Shown here one piece after another: positions 8,910 to 16,211 of a stretch of DNA of 64,000 nucleotides; position 1 is the first letter of the stretch; each line of letters begins with the position of its first letter. The notes below the pieces were generated by a model. The model had not been told where the DNA came from. It ran no database searches and was given only the letters and a program-made list of their open reading frames with translations. The translations under genes were made by a program, and so were the position numbers. The DNA is from Methylorubrum populi (lineage in GTDB: Bacteria > Pseudomonadota > Alphaproteobacteria > Rhizobiales > Beijerinckiaceae), in NCBI GenBank assembly GCA_036946625.1, contig JAQIIU010000001.1, positions 186,001 to 250,000 on the forward strand, given 5' to 3'.

Positions 8910-9314
8910 ATGCAGACGGCACATACGGAGCTCGACGGGCAGCATTTGAGGGCGCCTGGCACAGGTGACGTTTGGCTCGTATTCCACGGTCTGCGCCACC
9001 GGGTCGTCACCCCTTTGGCGCTGCTGGAAAACGATCATGCGACCGAATATGCGGATCTGGAAACGATTGCGGTTGGGCCCGAACTGTCTCCAGAAGCACG
9101 TCTCCTGCGCCCTGCAGGCTTGCCCTACGTATATCTCGTCTTCGGGGCACCCAAGACAATTCGCTGTCTCGTTGCAACACTCGAAACGTTCCTCGAATTC
9201 AGATTCAGCGCGAGTCGAGTCGTCGATGTTCCTCCGATCGTGCTCGACGCTATCCCGGTTGGGCCTGAGCTACAAGGCGCGGCGGATCGGCTCAATCGGG
9301 ATGTGTCATCCTGA
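8910..9314 (+). CDS. Small protein with two VYLV...IP-GP-L repeats
   Basis: 134 residues. An AGGAG site at 8898-8902 favours ATG at 8910 over the adjacent GTG. The chain contains two copies of one pattern: VWLVFHGLRHRVV...LETIAVGPEL (about residues 22-62) and VYLVFGAPKTIRCL...LDAIPVGPEL (about 75-125). This resembles the short repeat VYLV-x-GG-x-(K/R)R-x-I...IPxGPxL that occurs, often in tandem, in assorted bacterial exported or surface proteins and phage proteins. No signal peptide is visible. It follows the glycosyltransferase operon and may be accessory to it; no function can be assigned. Confidence 0.6.
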   Translation: MQTAHTELDGQHLRAPGTGDVWLVFHGLRHRVVTPLALLENDHATEYADLETIAVGPELSPEARLLRPAGLPYVYLVFGAPKTIRCLVATLETFLEFRFSASRVVDVPPIVLDAIPVGPELQGAADRLNRDVSS

Positions 9315-9390
9315 GTTGCGTGCCATCACGGTCTAGGGAGCTTGATACTATAGGTTGAGAAGCCGGCAGTGGCGAAGCTCGTAACGAGTG

Positions 9391-9418
9391 TCGCTCGCTA
9401 CAGCCTCGTTGCGAGCGA
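9391..9418. repeat. Small inverted repeat (8-bp stem)
   Basis: TCGCTCGC at 9391-9398 is perfectly inverted as GCGAGCGA at 9411-9418 with a 12-base loop. It lies downstream of the repeat protein gene and could act in transcription termination, but no T-tract follows, so a Rho-independent terminator is not claimed. Confidence 0.4.
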
Positions 9419-9468
9419 TCGGAGTGCGATCGGTGATCGAGATCCCCCGTGCGACGCGTTGCGTCGCT

Positions 9469-10182
9469 CTCAGAGCCTGTTTGAGAACTCTGTTTCATGC
9501 GGGATTGTTGAGTGCGTTGGCAGCCACGAGGCAGGCGACGCAGGCCAGGCGACCGGTGGCGACATCGAGGCGACCGGCGCGCTCGCGCAGCAAGCCGCCC
9601 CAGTGGCTGAGCCAGCCGAAGGTCCGCTCCACGACCCAGCGTCGCTCCAGCACGACGAAGCCCCTCTGATCCGGGTCCTTCTCGACGACGTGGTGGCGCA
9701 TGCCGTGGAGGTTGCACCACTCCCGGCAGCGCTCGGCCGTGAAGGCGCCATCGATGATGGCCAGCCGTGGTTCTGGTCGACGCCCACAGCGCCGCCGCTG
9801 TCGGCGCGCCAGAGCGCGCATCAGGCTCTCGAACAGCCCCTTCTCGATCCAGCGCCGGAACCAGCCGTAGACCGTGCGCCAGGGCGGAAAGCCAGCCGGC
9901 AGCGCCCGCCACCCTCCGCCCGTCCGCAGGTGCCAGGCGATCCCCGCCAGCGCCCGGCGCACGGGCGTCGCATCCTGACGGCTGGGCGGATCGGCTCGTT
10001 CCAAGAAGCGAGCCACCTCGTCCAAGCCTGCTTGCAGCACCATGTCCTTCAGACGCGCCTCATGACGCGTCCGATGTCGGTCCGTCCACATCTGCTCTCC
10101 ACTCCGCCCCGCCAGGCGGAATGCGTGTTGACACACGAGACAGATGGGGACAGCCGGCGGAGGAGCTCAAACAGGCTCTGAG
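9469..10182 (-). mobile_element. Internally deleted IS5-family insertion sequence
   Basis: Element of about 714 bp bounded by inverted repeats: CTCAGAGCCTGTTTGAG at 9469-9485 matches the reverse complement of CTCAAACAGGCTCTGAG at 10166-10182. Inside is one transposase reading frame on the minus strand. The element is shorter than a usual IS5-family copy (roughly 830-900 bp), consistent with the internal deletion described for its transposase. No unambiguous target-site duplication could be read. The right end overlaps the 3' end of the small gene at 10167-10370. Confidence 0.75.
9495..10136 (-). pseudogene. IS5-family transposase with in-frame internal deletion
   Basis: 213 residues, against about 260-275 for intact relatives. 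The N-terminal DUF4096-like part (WRALPAGFPPWRTVYGWFRRW) and the C-terminal part (FVVLERRWVVERTFGWLSHWGGLL, containing the catalytic Glu block) are intact. Between them, LAIID joins directly to GAFTAERCREW. In intact members the first Asp motif (IIDSQSVK) and the second (ADGAYTG) are separated by around 60 residues; here both collapse onto one Asp, so one catalytic Asp and the KGRKRH region are missing. The reading frame is open but the enzyme should be inactive. It could be mobilised only in trans by an intact relative. Confidence 0.75.
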
Positions 10183-10370
10183 CCGGAGAAGGATCCGAAC
10201 CCTTCAAAAGCGTTGGTTGACGATGGGATCGGCTTTGGATCCTTGTTCACCACTTCGTCTTCGTCGGTGACAGATTGATCGGGCGTACGGTCGGGATTTT
10301 TCGGATAGTTCTGCTCAGAGACAAAGGCGAGCAGCTCGGCATGGCGATCAAGCTGCTTGTCTATGGTCAT
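10167..10370 (-). CDS. Small hydrophilic protein with C-terminus rewritten by IS end
   Basis: 67 residues, opening MTIDKQLDRHAELLAF and rich in Asp, Pro, Asn and Ser afterwards. The ATG at 10370-10368 has a GAGGAAT ribosome site nine bases upstream. The last residues, SEPV and stop, are encoded by the terminal inverted repeat of the adjacent IS element, so the native C-terminus has been replaced. No domain, signal or membrane segment is recognised; function unknown. Confidence 0.5.
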   Translation of the reverse strand: MTIDKQLDRHAELLAFVSEQNYPKNPDRTPDQSVTDEDEVVNKDPKPIPSSTNAFEGFGSFSGSEPV

Positions 10371-10608
10371 CCAAATTCCTCGGAGGATCGACCGCCGATA
10401 CGGTCGAGCTTGGGATAGGCCTTTGTGGCCCGATTTGCAAAGTGTCCTCGCCAATCGGCGAAAGACCATTACGGTTCCAGTCGCGCGCGGCTTGGCCATC
10501 CGGCCACGGCGGGCTCGTGCGGAACAACACGTGTCACGCCTCAAGGCCGGTGTGTTCAGCCGAGGTTGCGGGCGGCCTGTCGATGTGGAGACCTGATCGT
10601 GAGACGAA

Positions 10609-10685
10609 TGGCGCGCCCGAAAGGATTCGAACCTCTGACCCCCAGATTCGTAGTCTGGTGCTCTATCCAGCTGAGCTACGGGCGC
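10609..10685 (-). tRNA. tRNA-Arg (anticodon ACG)
   Basis: On the minus strand the sequence folds as a standard cloverleaf: acceptor GCGCCCG pairs with CGGGCGC, the anticodon stem CCAGA/TCTGG encloses loop CTACGAA with anticodon ACG, and the T-arm contains GGTTCGAATCC. The discriminator is G (10612) and the CCA end is encoded (10611-10609). ACG would be modified by TadA, whose gene lies at 23279 in this window. Confidence 0.95.
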
Positions 10686-10732
10686 CCTTATTTTACCGCC
10701 TCGACGCCTTGAAAGGCGTTTCTCTTCTTGCT

Positions 10733-10809
10733 TGGTCGGAGTGGCAGGATTTGAACCTGCGACCCCCACGTCCCGAACGTGGTGCGCTACCAGACTGCGC
10801 TACACTCCG
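10733..10809 (-). tRNA. tRNA-Pro (anticodon CGG)
   Basis: Minus-strand cloverleaf: acceptor CGGAGTG pairs with CACTCCG, the anticodon stem CCACG/CGTGG encloses loop TTCGGGA with anticodon CGG, and the T-arm contains GGTTCAAATCC. Discriminator A (10736) and encoded CCA (10735-10733) are present. It reads CCG, a frequent proline codon in this GC-rich genome, and is likely co-transcribed with tRNA-Arg 47 bases downstream. Confidence 0.95.
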
Positions 10810-11311
10810 ATGCCGCCCCCGGCGGGCGACGAGCGGGCTTATAGCCGGCACTTCTGGCCGTCGCAAGCGGGTCGTCGCACTTCCCATCGTTTCTTTCGTC
10901 CCGCGTGAGGCGACCTGCCCCGGGCGTGGCCGCGAGATACGGCTCAGGTCACTGTTTCCATGGATGCTTTCCGCACGGGGCTTCGCATCCCGGCTGAGCA
11001 GATCATCTCGAAATTCCCGTCTTTCCCCTCTGCACGGCCCTGGATGGTCGCTGCATCGCGGCGTAGCGGGAGACCGAGGCTCGCCGGGGCCGGCCTGTCC
11101 TCTCGGTGTCCGTCCTCCCCAGCGAGGCCTGTGTGCTGCGACCGTCGATTGCAGCGACATTATTCCATGCGGCGAAACAATTTTTCCAGGCGAAACTCCG
11201 GGCGCTCGCTGTGGTTATGCGCGGATGTGATAGACGGCAGGGAGGTTGCGCGTGGCTTTCGATCCGCGGTCGGGCGCACAGTCACGTAATGATTGGGGGG
11301 ACGGGGTCAAG
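10810..11311. other. Intergenic, no gene seen
   Basis: About 500 bases between the tRNA pair and the LysR gene, whose promoters must lie here on opposite strands. Apparent long reading frames across the tRNAs are antisense artefacts. A comparatively AT-rich patch near 11155-11190 could belong to the LysR promoter. No hairpin terminator or RNA gene was recognised. Confidence 0.35.
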
Positions 11312-12283
11312 ATGTCGCATCCTCAACTCCTGCGCGATATGGCTCTTTTCGTCGAAGTCGCTCGCCGTAAGAGCTTTAGCCAGGCCGCCGCCGCTCTGGG
11401 CATGCCGATTTCTTCCCTGTCGCGTCGAATTACCATGTTCGAGTCGACAGTAGGCCTGCGGCTTCTCGATCGCACCACCCGCAAGCTGGCCCTGACCTCC
11501 TACGGCGAGGCCTATCTCGTCCAGGTCTCCCGCCTCGTCGACGAGGCCCAACGGACCTTCGACGACATGATGGCGGTGGCCAAGGGGCCGAGCGGCTTCC
11601 TCAAGATCGCCGCGCCGCCGGATTTCTGGGTGCTGCGCCATCTCTCGGGCGTGATCACGGAGTTCTCGGCCCTCCACGAGCACATCCACGTCCACGTCGA
11701 TCTGAAGCCCGCCCCCGTCGATCTGGTGGGCGACAACTACGACCTCGCGGTGGCGATCGAGGAACCGCGCGAGACCTCGCTGATCGTGCGCAAGGTGGCG
11801 GAGGTGGAGAACGGCATCTTCGGCTCGCCGGACTATCTCGCCGAGCGCGGCGCGCCGACGATCCCGCTCGATCTCGAGCAGCATCAGGTCATCGTGCCGA
11901 TGCAGGGCACCTGCGCCACGTGGAGCCTCACCCGCGGTGCCGAGAGCGTCGCGATCACCGTAGGTGGGCCGCTCTCCTGCAACTCGCTGAGTCTCGCCCG
12001 GCGCTTTGCCGTGGCGGGGCAGGGGCTGACCCGGGCCAACGTCATCAACGTCGACAACGACGTCTCGACCGGTCGGCTGCAGCGCGTGCTGCCGGATTGG
12101 ACCCTGCCCTCGACGCCGGTCTACTTCGTCACGACCTCGCGGCTCCTGCCCGCCAAGGCCCGCAGCTTCATCGATTTCGCCACGAAGCGGCTCGCGGCCG
12201 TGCTCGCCAACGCCTCCGGCGAGTCGCGCTACGGCAGCGCTCGCTCGGCGCGCGTCGCCGAGCGGGCCGCCCTCTCCCCCTGA
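11312..12283 (+). CDS. LysR-family transcriptional regulator
   Basis: 323 residues from ATG 11312 (upstream in-frame codons lack family similarity). Residues 5-65 form the winged helix-turn-helix (LFVEVARRKSFSQAAAALG, SSLSRRITMFESTVGLRLLDRTTR), followed by the periplasmic-binding-like effector domain. The DNA-binding domain and VITEFSALHEHIHVHVDLKP-type segment match the CrgA/DhcR-like branch. The gene stands alone with no divergent partner, so its targets and ligand cannot be guessed. It converges on rpoH with a gap of about 50 bases. Confidence 0.9.
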   Translation: MSHPQLLRDMALFVEVARRKSFSQAAAALGMPISSLSRRITMFESTVGLRLLDRTTRKLALTSYGEAYLVQVSRLVDEAQRTFDDMMAVAKGPSGFLKIAAPPDFWVLRHLSGVITEFSALHEHIHVHVDLKPAPVDLVGDNYDLAVAIEEPRETSLIVRKVAEVENGIFGSPDYLAERGAPTIPLDLEQHQVIVPMQGTCATWSLTRGAESVAITVGGPLSCNSLSLARRFAVAGQGLTRANVINVDNDVSTGRLQRVLPDWTLPSTPVYFVTTSRLLPAKARSFIDFATKRLAAVLANASGESRYGSARSARVAERAALSP

Positions 12284-12332
12284 ATTGGTTGTCATGGGGG
12301 CTTCACCGGCTCCGGCCGGCGGGCTCGTCATC

Positions 12333-13205
12333 TCACGCGTAGACGCTGCTCGGCGCCTGCGGGAATTTTTCCGCGAGCGCTCGGCGCAGCTTCTCCAGGG
12401 CGCGGTTCTCGATCTGGCGGACGCGTTCCTTCGAGATGCCGAGGCGGTGGCCGAGGGCTTCCAGGGTCGCCTGGTCCTCCGCCAGCCGCCGCTCCCGCAG
12501 GATGCGCAGCTCGCGCTCGGACAGAACCGTGAGCGCCTGCCGCAGCCAGACCAGACGGCGCTCGCCGTCGACCAGGGCCGAGACCGTCTCGTCGGGCAGG
12601 GCCGCACCGTCGACCAGGAAATCCATCCGCTCGGAGGAGGCCTCGCTCTCCTCGCCCACCGGCGCGTTCAGCGACATGTCGGGGCCGGACAGGCGCGCAT
12701 CCATCAGCGCCACGTCCTCGCGGGACACGCCGATCGCGCTGGCGATCCGGCCGTGGATCTCGGAGCCGACCTGCTCCTCGGTCGATTGCATCAGCCGGGC
12801 GCGCAGGCGGCGCAGGTTGAAGAACAGGGCCTTCTGGGCGGAACTGGTTCCCCCACGCACGATCGACCAGTTGCGCAGGATGTAGTCCTGGATCGAGGCG
12901 CGGATCCACCAAGTGGCGTAAGTGGAGAAGCGCACGTCCCGCTCCGGCTCGAAGCGGGCGGCCGCCTCCATCAGGCCGACATGGCCCTCCTGCACGAGGT
13001 CGGCCATCGGCAGGCCGTAATGGCGGAAGCGGCCGGCGAGCGCGATCACGAGGCGCATGTGCGCGGAGATCAGCCGGTGCAGGGCGCGCTCGTCGCGCGC
13101 CTCCTTCCAGGCCACCGCCAGCCCTCGCTCTTCTTCCCTCGCAAGGAACGGCGCCTCCATCGCTGTCCGAATGAACTGACGCCGCATCCCCGCGATCTCT
13201 GCCAT
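12333..13205 (-). CDS. rpoH: RNA polymerase sigma factor, RpoH (sigma-32) type
   Basis: 290 residues from ATG 13205. Region 2 contains AHMRLVIALAGRFRHYGLPMADLVQEGHVGL and FSTYATWWIRASIQDYILRNW; the RpoH box follows as SSAQKALFFNLRR; region 4 ends with LGISKERVRQIENRALEKLR. These are the diagnostic sigma-32 blocks. It directs transcription of heat-shock and general stress genes. Alphaproteobacteria often carry several rpoH paralogues; region 2 here departs from the most common RpoH1 wording (GGTSSAQKA instead of GTTANQKK), so this may be a secondary paralogue. Downstream, the convergent LysR gene ends within about 50 bases. Confidence 0.9.
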   Translation of the reverse strand: MAEIAGMRRQFIRTAMEAPFLAREEERGLAVAWKEARDERALHRLISAHMRLVIALAGRFRHYGLPMADLVQEGHVGLMEAAARFEPERDVRFSTYATWWIRASIQDYILRNWSIVRGGTSSAQKALFFNLRRLRARLMQSTEEQVGSEIHGRIASAIGVSREDVALMDARLSGPDMSLNAPVGEESEASSERMDFLVDGAALPDETVSALVDGERRLVWLRQALTVLSERELRILRERRLAEDQATLEALGHRLGISKERVRQIENRALEKLRRALAEKFPQAPSSVYA

Positions 13206-13404
13206 CCCCGCCTCTCTCTTCAGTTCTTGCGTTCGAGATTGTCGGACCTGATCGCATGGGTATGCGGTTCGGCGAAGCGCGCCGGACCGGACCATGGGAT
13301 CGAGTCATCCGTGGCAGAGGCACAACACATCCGTGCGACGCTTGTTCCCTGCAGGCGCGTGGCGTCGGGGCGAAGATTTTCAAGAGAGGTGCGGAAGGCG
13401 CATG

Positions 13405-13433
13405 AAAAAAGGGCCCGGCGCGGCGCCGGACCC
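13405..13433 (-). terminator. Rho-independent terminator after carD
   Basis: On the minus strand a ten-pair stem (13411-13420 against 13424-13433, one mismatch) with a three-base loop is followed by six U residues (A run at 13405-13410). It lies about 75 bases downstream of the carD stop and upstream of the rpoH promoter, so it should isolate the two genes. Confidence 0.8.
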
Positions 13434-13467
13434 TCTGGCCTCACGTGGGTTCTGGCCTCACGTGGGT
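13434..13467. repeat. Tandem 17-bp duplication
   Basis: TCTGGCCTCACGTGGGT occurs twice in immediate succession (13434-13450 and 13451-13467), between the carD stop and its terminator. CACGTG inside each copy is palindromic. It may be a simple slippage duplication; a paired binding site is possible but unsupported. Confidence 0.6.
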
Positions 13468-13508
13468 AACGCTGCCGCGGCCCGGATTCGGGCCGCCGGG
13501 GCGTGCCC

Positions 13509-14102
13509 TCAGGCCGCCTCTTCCTGCACGTCGCCGCCGCCCTCGGCTTCCGCCTCGGTCTCCGCATCGGCCTTGGCCCGGCGCGGCGACTTGGCGAGGC
13601 TCTGCTCGATCAGCTTGAGCGCCTCGGTCTCGGTGATCCTGTTCACCGAGGAGATCTCGCGCACGACGCGGTCGAGGGCGGCCTCGTAGAGCTGGCGCTC
13701 GCTGTAGGACTGCTCGGGCTGAGCCTCGGAGCGGTAGAGATCGCGCACCACTTCGGTGACCGAGATCAGGTCGCCGGAATTGATCTTGGCCTCGTATTCC
13801 TGGGCGCGGCGCGACCACATCGTCCGCTTGACGCGGGCGCGGCCGGTCAGCACGTCGAGCGCCTTCCTGACGAGTTCGGGTTCGGCCAGCTTGCGCATGC
13901 CGACGCTGTTGGCCTTCGCGGTGGGGACGCGCAGGACCATCTTGTCCTTCTCGAACGAGACGACGAACAGTTCGAGCTTGTAGCCCGCGATCTCCTGCTC
14001 CTCGATCGCGGTGATCCGCCCGACGCCGTGCGCCGGATACACGACCGCCTCGCCGGTCTTGAAGCCTTGGCGGCCTGCCGTCGTCTTCTTGGCTGTGGTC
14101 AT
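13509..14102 (-). CDS. carD: CarD-family transcriptional regulator
   Basis: 197 residues from ATG 14102. The N-terminal Tudor-like RNA-polymerase interaction domain starts at GEAVVYPAHGVGRI (about 17-30); the helical DNA-binding domain follows, with WSRRAQEYEAKINSGDL and DLYRSEAQPEQSYSERQLYEAAL. The tail after residue 165 is Ala/Glu/Lys-rich and low-complexity. CarD proteins bind RNA polymerase beta and stabilise open complexes at many promoters, especially rRNA. A GGAGG ribosome site lies about 11 bases before the start. The gene is monocistronic, ended by the terminator at 13405-13433. Confidence 0.93.
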   Translation of the reverse strand: MTTAKKTTAGRQGFKTGEAVVYPAHGVGRITAIEEQEIAGYKLELFVVSFEKDKMVLRVPTAKANSVGMRKLAEPELVRKALDVLTGRARVKRTMWSRRAQEYEAKINSGDLISVTEVVRDLYRSEAQPEQSYSERQLYEAALDRVVREISSVNRITETEALKLIEQSLAKSPRRAKADAETEAEAEGGGDVQEEAA

Positions 14103-14625
14103 GCGGAATGAGCCTCCACTGTCATCCACGCGGGGGGGCGCATCCACGCCCGCACGCTCGTCACTTTCCGGGGCGGGACACCCGGCGCATGCCCCTGTCC
14201 GGCGGCGCGCTGGGGAGGCGCCGTCCGGTTCCCGGGCTTTCGCGTTGCTCCCACCACACGAAGGAACGCGCCGGGAGCGGAATGCTTCCGGCGGTCGATC
14301 GCAGCCGACCTCTTTTCCAGGAAGGTGGAACCCGCTTGGCAGGCGAGAGGAGGGGCGCATCGGGCGTGAGCGACGGCGAACCCTCATGTAACACGAACGG
14401 GCCGGCGAATCAAAGGATTGCCGGCGCGCGAGCGCGTCTCCGCATGGGAGGATCGTAACCTTTCGCAAGGCGCGGACAGAGCGTCGGCCGATCCGCCCGA
14501 GGATCTTTCGGAGTAGGGCGCGGCCAATCCGGAGGGTTCTTCGTTCCGCCGCCTGGCCTGCGGTGAGAAGCCGCCGCGTCGGCCGGCGCCCCCTCCCCCG
14601 CCCGATCGGCGGACGGCGGAAGAAA
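14103..14625. other. Intergenic upstream of carD
   Basis: 523 bases between the 5' end of carD and the 3' end of fdxA, both on minus. It holds the carD promoter and a long leader if the candidate promoter at 14386-14413 is right. No small coding region with convincing codon use or ribosome site was seen. Confidence 0.35.
14386..14413 (-). promoter_or_regulatory. Candidate sigma-70 promoter for carD
   Basis: On the minus strand TTGATT (14413-14408) and TTACAT (14391-14386) are separated by 16 bases, in one of the few AT-richer spots of this gap. It would give a leader of about 280 bases before the carD start. Pattern match only. Confidence 0.3.
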
Positions 14626-14964
14626 TCAGTCGCCGGAGCCGGGATTGGGCGAGAAATGCGCCTCCAGCTTGCCGCTCACCCCGTCCCACTGCTTGGCGTC
14701 GGCGGGGGCGTCCTTCTTCTGCGTGATGTTGGGCCAGGTCTTGGCGTAGTCGGCGTTGAGCTTGAGCCAGCTTTCGAGGCTGCCCTCGGTGTCGGGCTTG
14801 ATCGCCTCGGCGGGGCATTCGGGCTCGCAGACGCCGCAATCGATGCATTCGTCGGGATGGATGACGAGCATGTTCTCGCCCTCGTAGAAGCAATCCACGG
14901 GGCACACCTCGACGCAGTCCATGTACTTGCACTTGATGCAGTTGTCGGTGACGACGTAGGTCAT
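14626..14964 (-). CDS. fdxA: Seven-iron ferredoxin FdxA
   Basis: 112 residues. Cysteines at 9, 12, 17, 21, 25 and 40, 43, 46, 50 give the paired 3Fe-4S and 4Fe-4S ligand pattern ([17 protein letters not shown] and [12 protein letters not shown]), and the C-terminal WPNIT motif is typical of alphaproteobacterial FdxA. It is a soluble low-potential electron carrier. The ATG at 14964 gives the conserved [14 protein letters not shown] start; longer upstream frames are not conserved in the family. The gene is usually found near carD in Hyphomicrobiales, as here. Confidence 0.95.
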   Translation of the reverse strand: MTYVVTDNCIKCKYMDCVEVCPVDCFYEGENMLVIHPDECIDCGVCEPECPAEAIKPDTEGSLESWLKLNADYAKTWPNITQKKDAPADAKQWDGVSGKLEAHFSPNPGSGD

Positions 14965-15439
14965 GGGCCGTTCGGTCCTTAGATCCGCTTGTCCTCGCGG
15001 GGTCGGGCGTGCCTCTCGGCCCGCCACCCGCTGCCTTTGCCGCGGATGCGATCCCTCTCGCGCGGGCGGTGTCATGCGAGCCTGCTCATGCGAGCCGGGC
15101 GCCGCCGCTCGATTTGGAAGCGCTCTAGCCCCTGGCCGGTGGGCTGACAAGCGTGCCCTTCCCCCTCCTCTGCCATGCGCGCCGCCGGGAGCCTTTCCGG
15201 CAACGCCGGCGCTGGCGCCCGGAGTTCCGTTCCGGGTCCGCGAAGAAAATGGAATGGGTGTGTTCAGTTCTGCGTAGTCTTAGTCGTTGGTTAATTTTAC
15301 TGTCTTCGACAATCGAGCTTGTCCGGGGCGCAACCTTGGCGGCTATCTGTACGTCGAAAGGCGTGTCTGCCGAGCCCGGATCGGGCCGCGAGACCGCCGA
15401 GATCGTACCGAAGCCCGCGTCGTGTTCCGAGGTTGTCCG
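14965..15439. other. Intergenic between fdxA and the exported repeat protein
   Basis: 475 bases holding divergent promoters. The segment 15280-15320 is distinctly AT-rich (around GGTTAATTTTACTG) and is the likely promoter zone for the plus-strand gene. Nothing else recognisable. Confidence 0.35.
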
Positions 15440-16060
15440 ATGTCCGCCCCCCTGATCCGCCGGAGCCTGCCGCTCCTGTCGCTGGCCTCCCTCGCCCTGC
15501 TGTCGGCCGCTCCGGCCCGGGCCGGCGGCTGCGCCAGCGCCGAATGCTACCGCCGCGTCACGACGCCGCCGATCTACGACACCGTCTCGGAGCGGGTGCT
15601 GGTGCAGCCGCCGCGCACCGTCTACCGCACGACGCCGCCGGTCTACGACACGGTGTCCGAGCCGGTGCTGGTCGCCCCCGGCGGGCGGCGCTGGGTGACG
15701 CGCACCGACGCCTACGGTCAGCTCGTCGGTTGCTGGGTGACCACGCCGCCGCGCTACGCCGTGCAGACCCGGCGCGTGCTGGTGCGCCCGCCGGAGACGA
15801 TCCCGCACACCCTGCCGCCGGTCTACGCCACGACGCAGCGCCGGGTGCTGGTGCAGCCCGCCCGGGCCGCCTGGGTGCCGGCCGCCGCCCCGGTCGCGGC
15901 ACCGGGCTTCGCGTCCGGCTTCGGTTTCGGCGACGGTCCCGGCTATGGACCCCTCGGCGTCCCCTCGATCCCCGACGCCATCGGCATCGCCGGGGCTTCC
16001 TCGGCCGACGTGGCGGTGGGCCTCGGGTTCTCCCAGGGCAGCATCTACGACGGCTATTGA
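15440..16060 (+). CDS. Exported protein with TPPVY/RVLVxPP repeats
   Basis: 206 residues. Residues 1-29 form a signal peptide (RRSLPLLSLASLALLSAAPARAGG). The mature part carries four degenerate repeats: TTPPIYDTVSERVLVQPP, TTPPVYDTVSEPVLVAP, TTPPRYAVQTRRVLVRPP and LPPVYATTQRRVLVQP, between about residues 42 and 140, then a Gly/Phe-rich tail. Two Cys near residues 31 and 35 and one near 97 may be oxidised. Similar repeat proteins of unknown function are found in the periplasm or envelope of Hyphomicrobiales. No enzymatic domain is visible. Confidence 0.72.
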   Translation: MSAPLIRRSLPLLSLASLALLSAAPARAGGCASAECYRRVTTPPIYDTVSERVLVQPPRTVYRTTPPVYDTVSEPVLVAPGGRRWVTRTDAYGQLVGCWVTTPPRYAVQTRRVLVRPPETIPHTLPPVYATTQRRVLVQPARAAWVPAAAPVAAPGFASGFGFGDGPGYGPLGVPSIPDAIGIAGASSADVAVGLGFSQGSIYDGY

Positions 16061-16066
16061 GTGTCT

Positions 16067-16133
16067 CTCACAAAACTCCCGCCGCGCTGTCGTCGCCAGA
16101 GCGAGCACGGTCGGTGACCGGGAGTTTTGTGAG
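16067..16133. repeat. Inverted repeat, 15-bp perfect arms
   Basis: CTCACAAAACTCCCG at 16067-16081 is perfectly inverted as CGGGAGTTTTGTGAG at 16119-16133 with a 37-base spacer; pairing continues imperfectly outward for about six bases. It begins directly after the stop of the repeat protein gene. It may serve as a terminator-like structure or be a copy of a mobile palindrome. Confidence 0.6.
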
Positions 16134-16211
16134 GCACTCTGAGGCGCGGCCGGCCTTGATTCGAAGGCCGGCCGCCGTAGCTCCCCTGCCGACAGAGGGC
16201 GGGAGGAGATC

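Noticed and set aside
9369-10181. A 270-codon plus-strand frame covering the IS element
   Set aside because: The minus strand encodes recognisable IS5-family transposase blocks; the plus frame has no family similarity.
10442-11230. A 262-codon plus-strand frame crossing both tRNA genes, starting near a GERIRTSDPQIRSL-like peptide
   Set aside because: This is the well-known spurious antisense translation of tRNA-Arg and tRNA-Pro; the cloverleaves on the minus strand explain the sequence.
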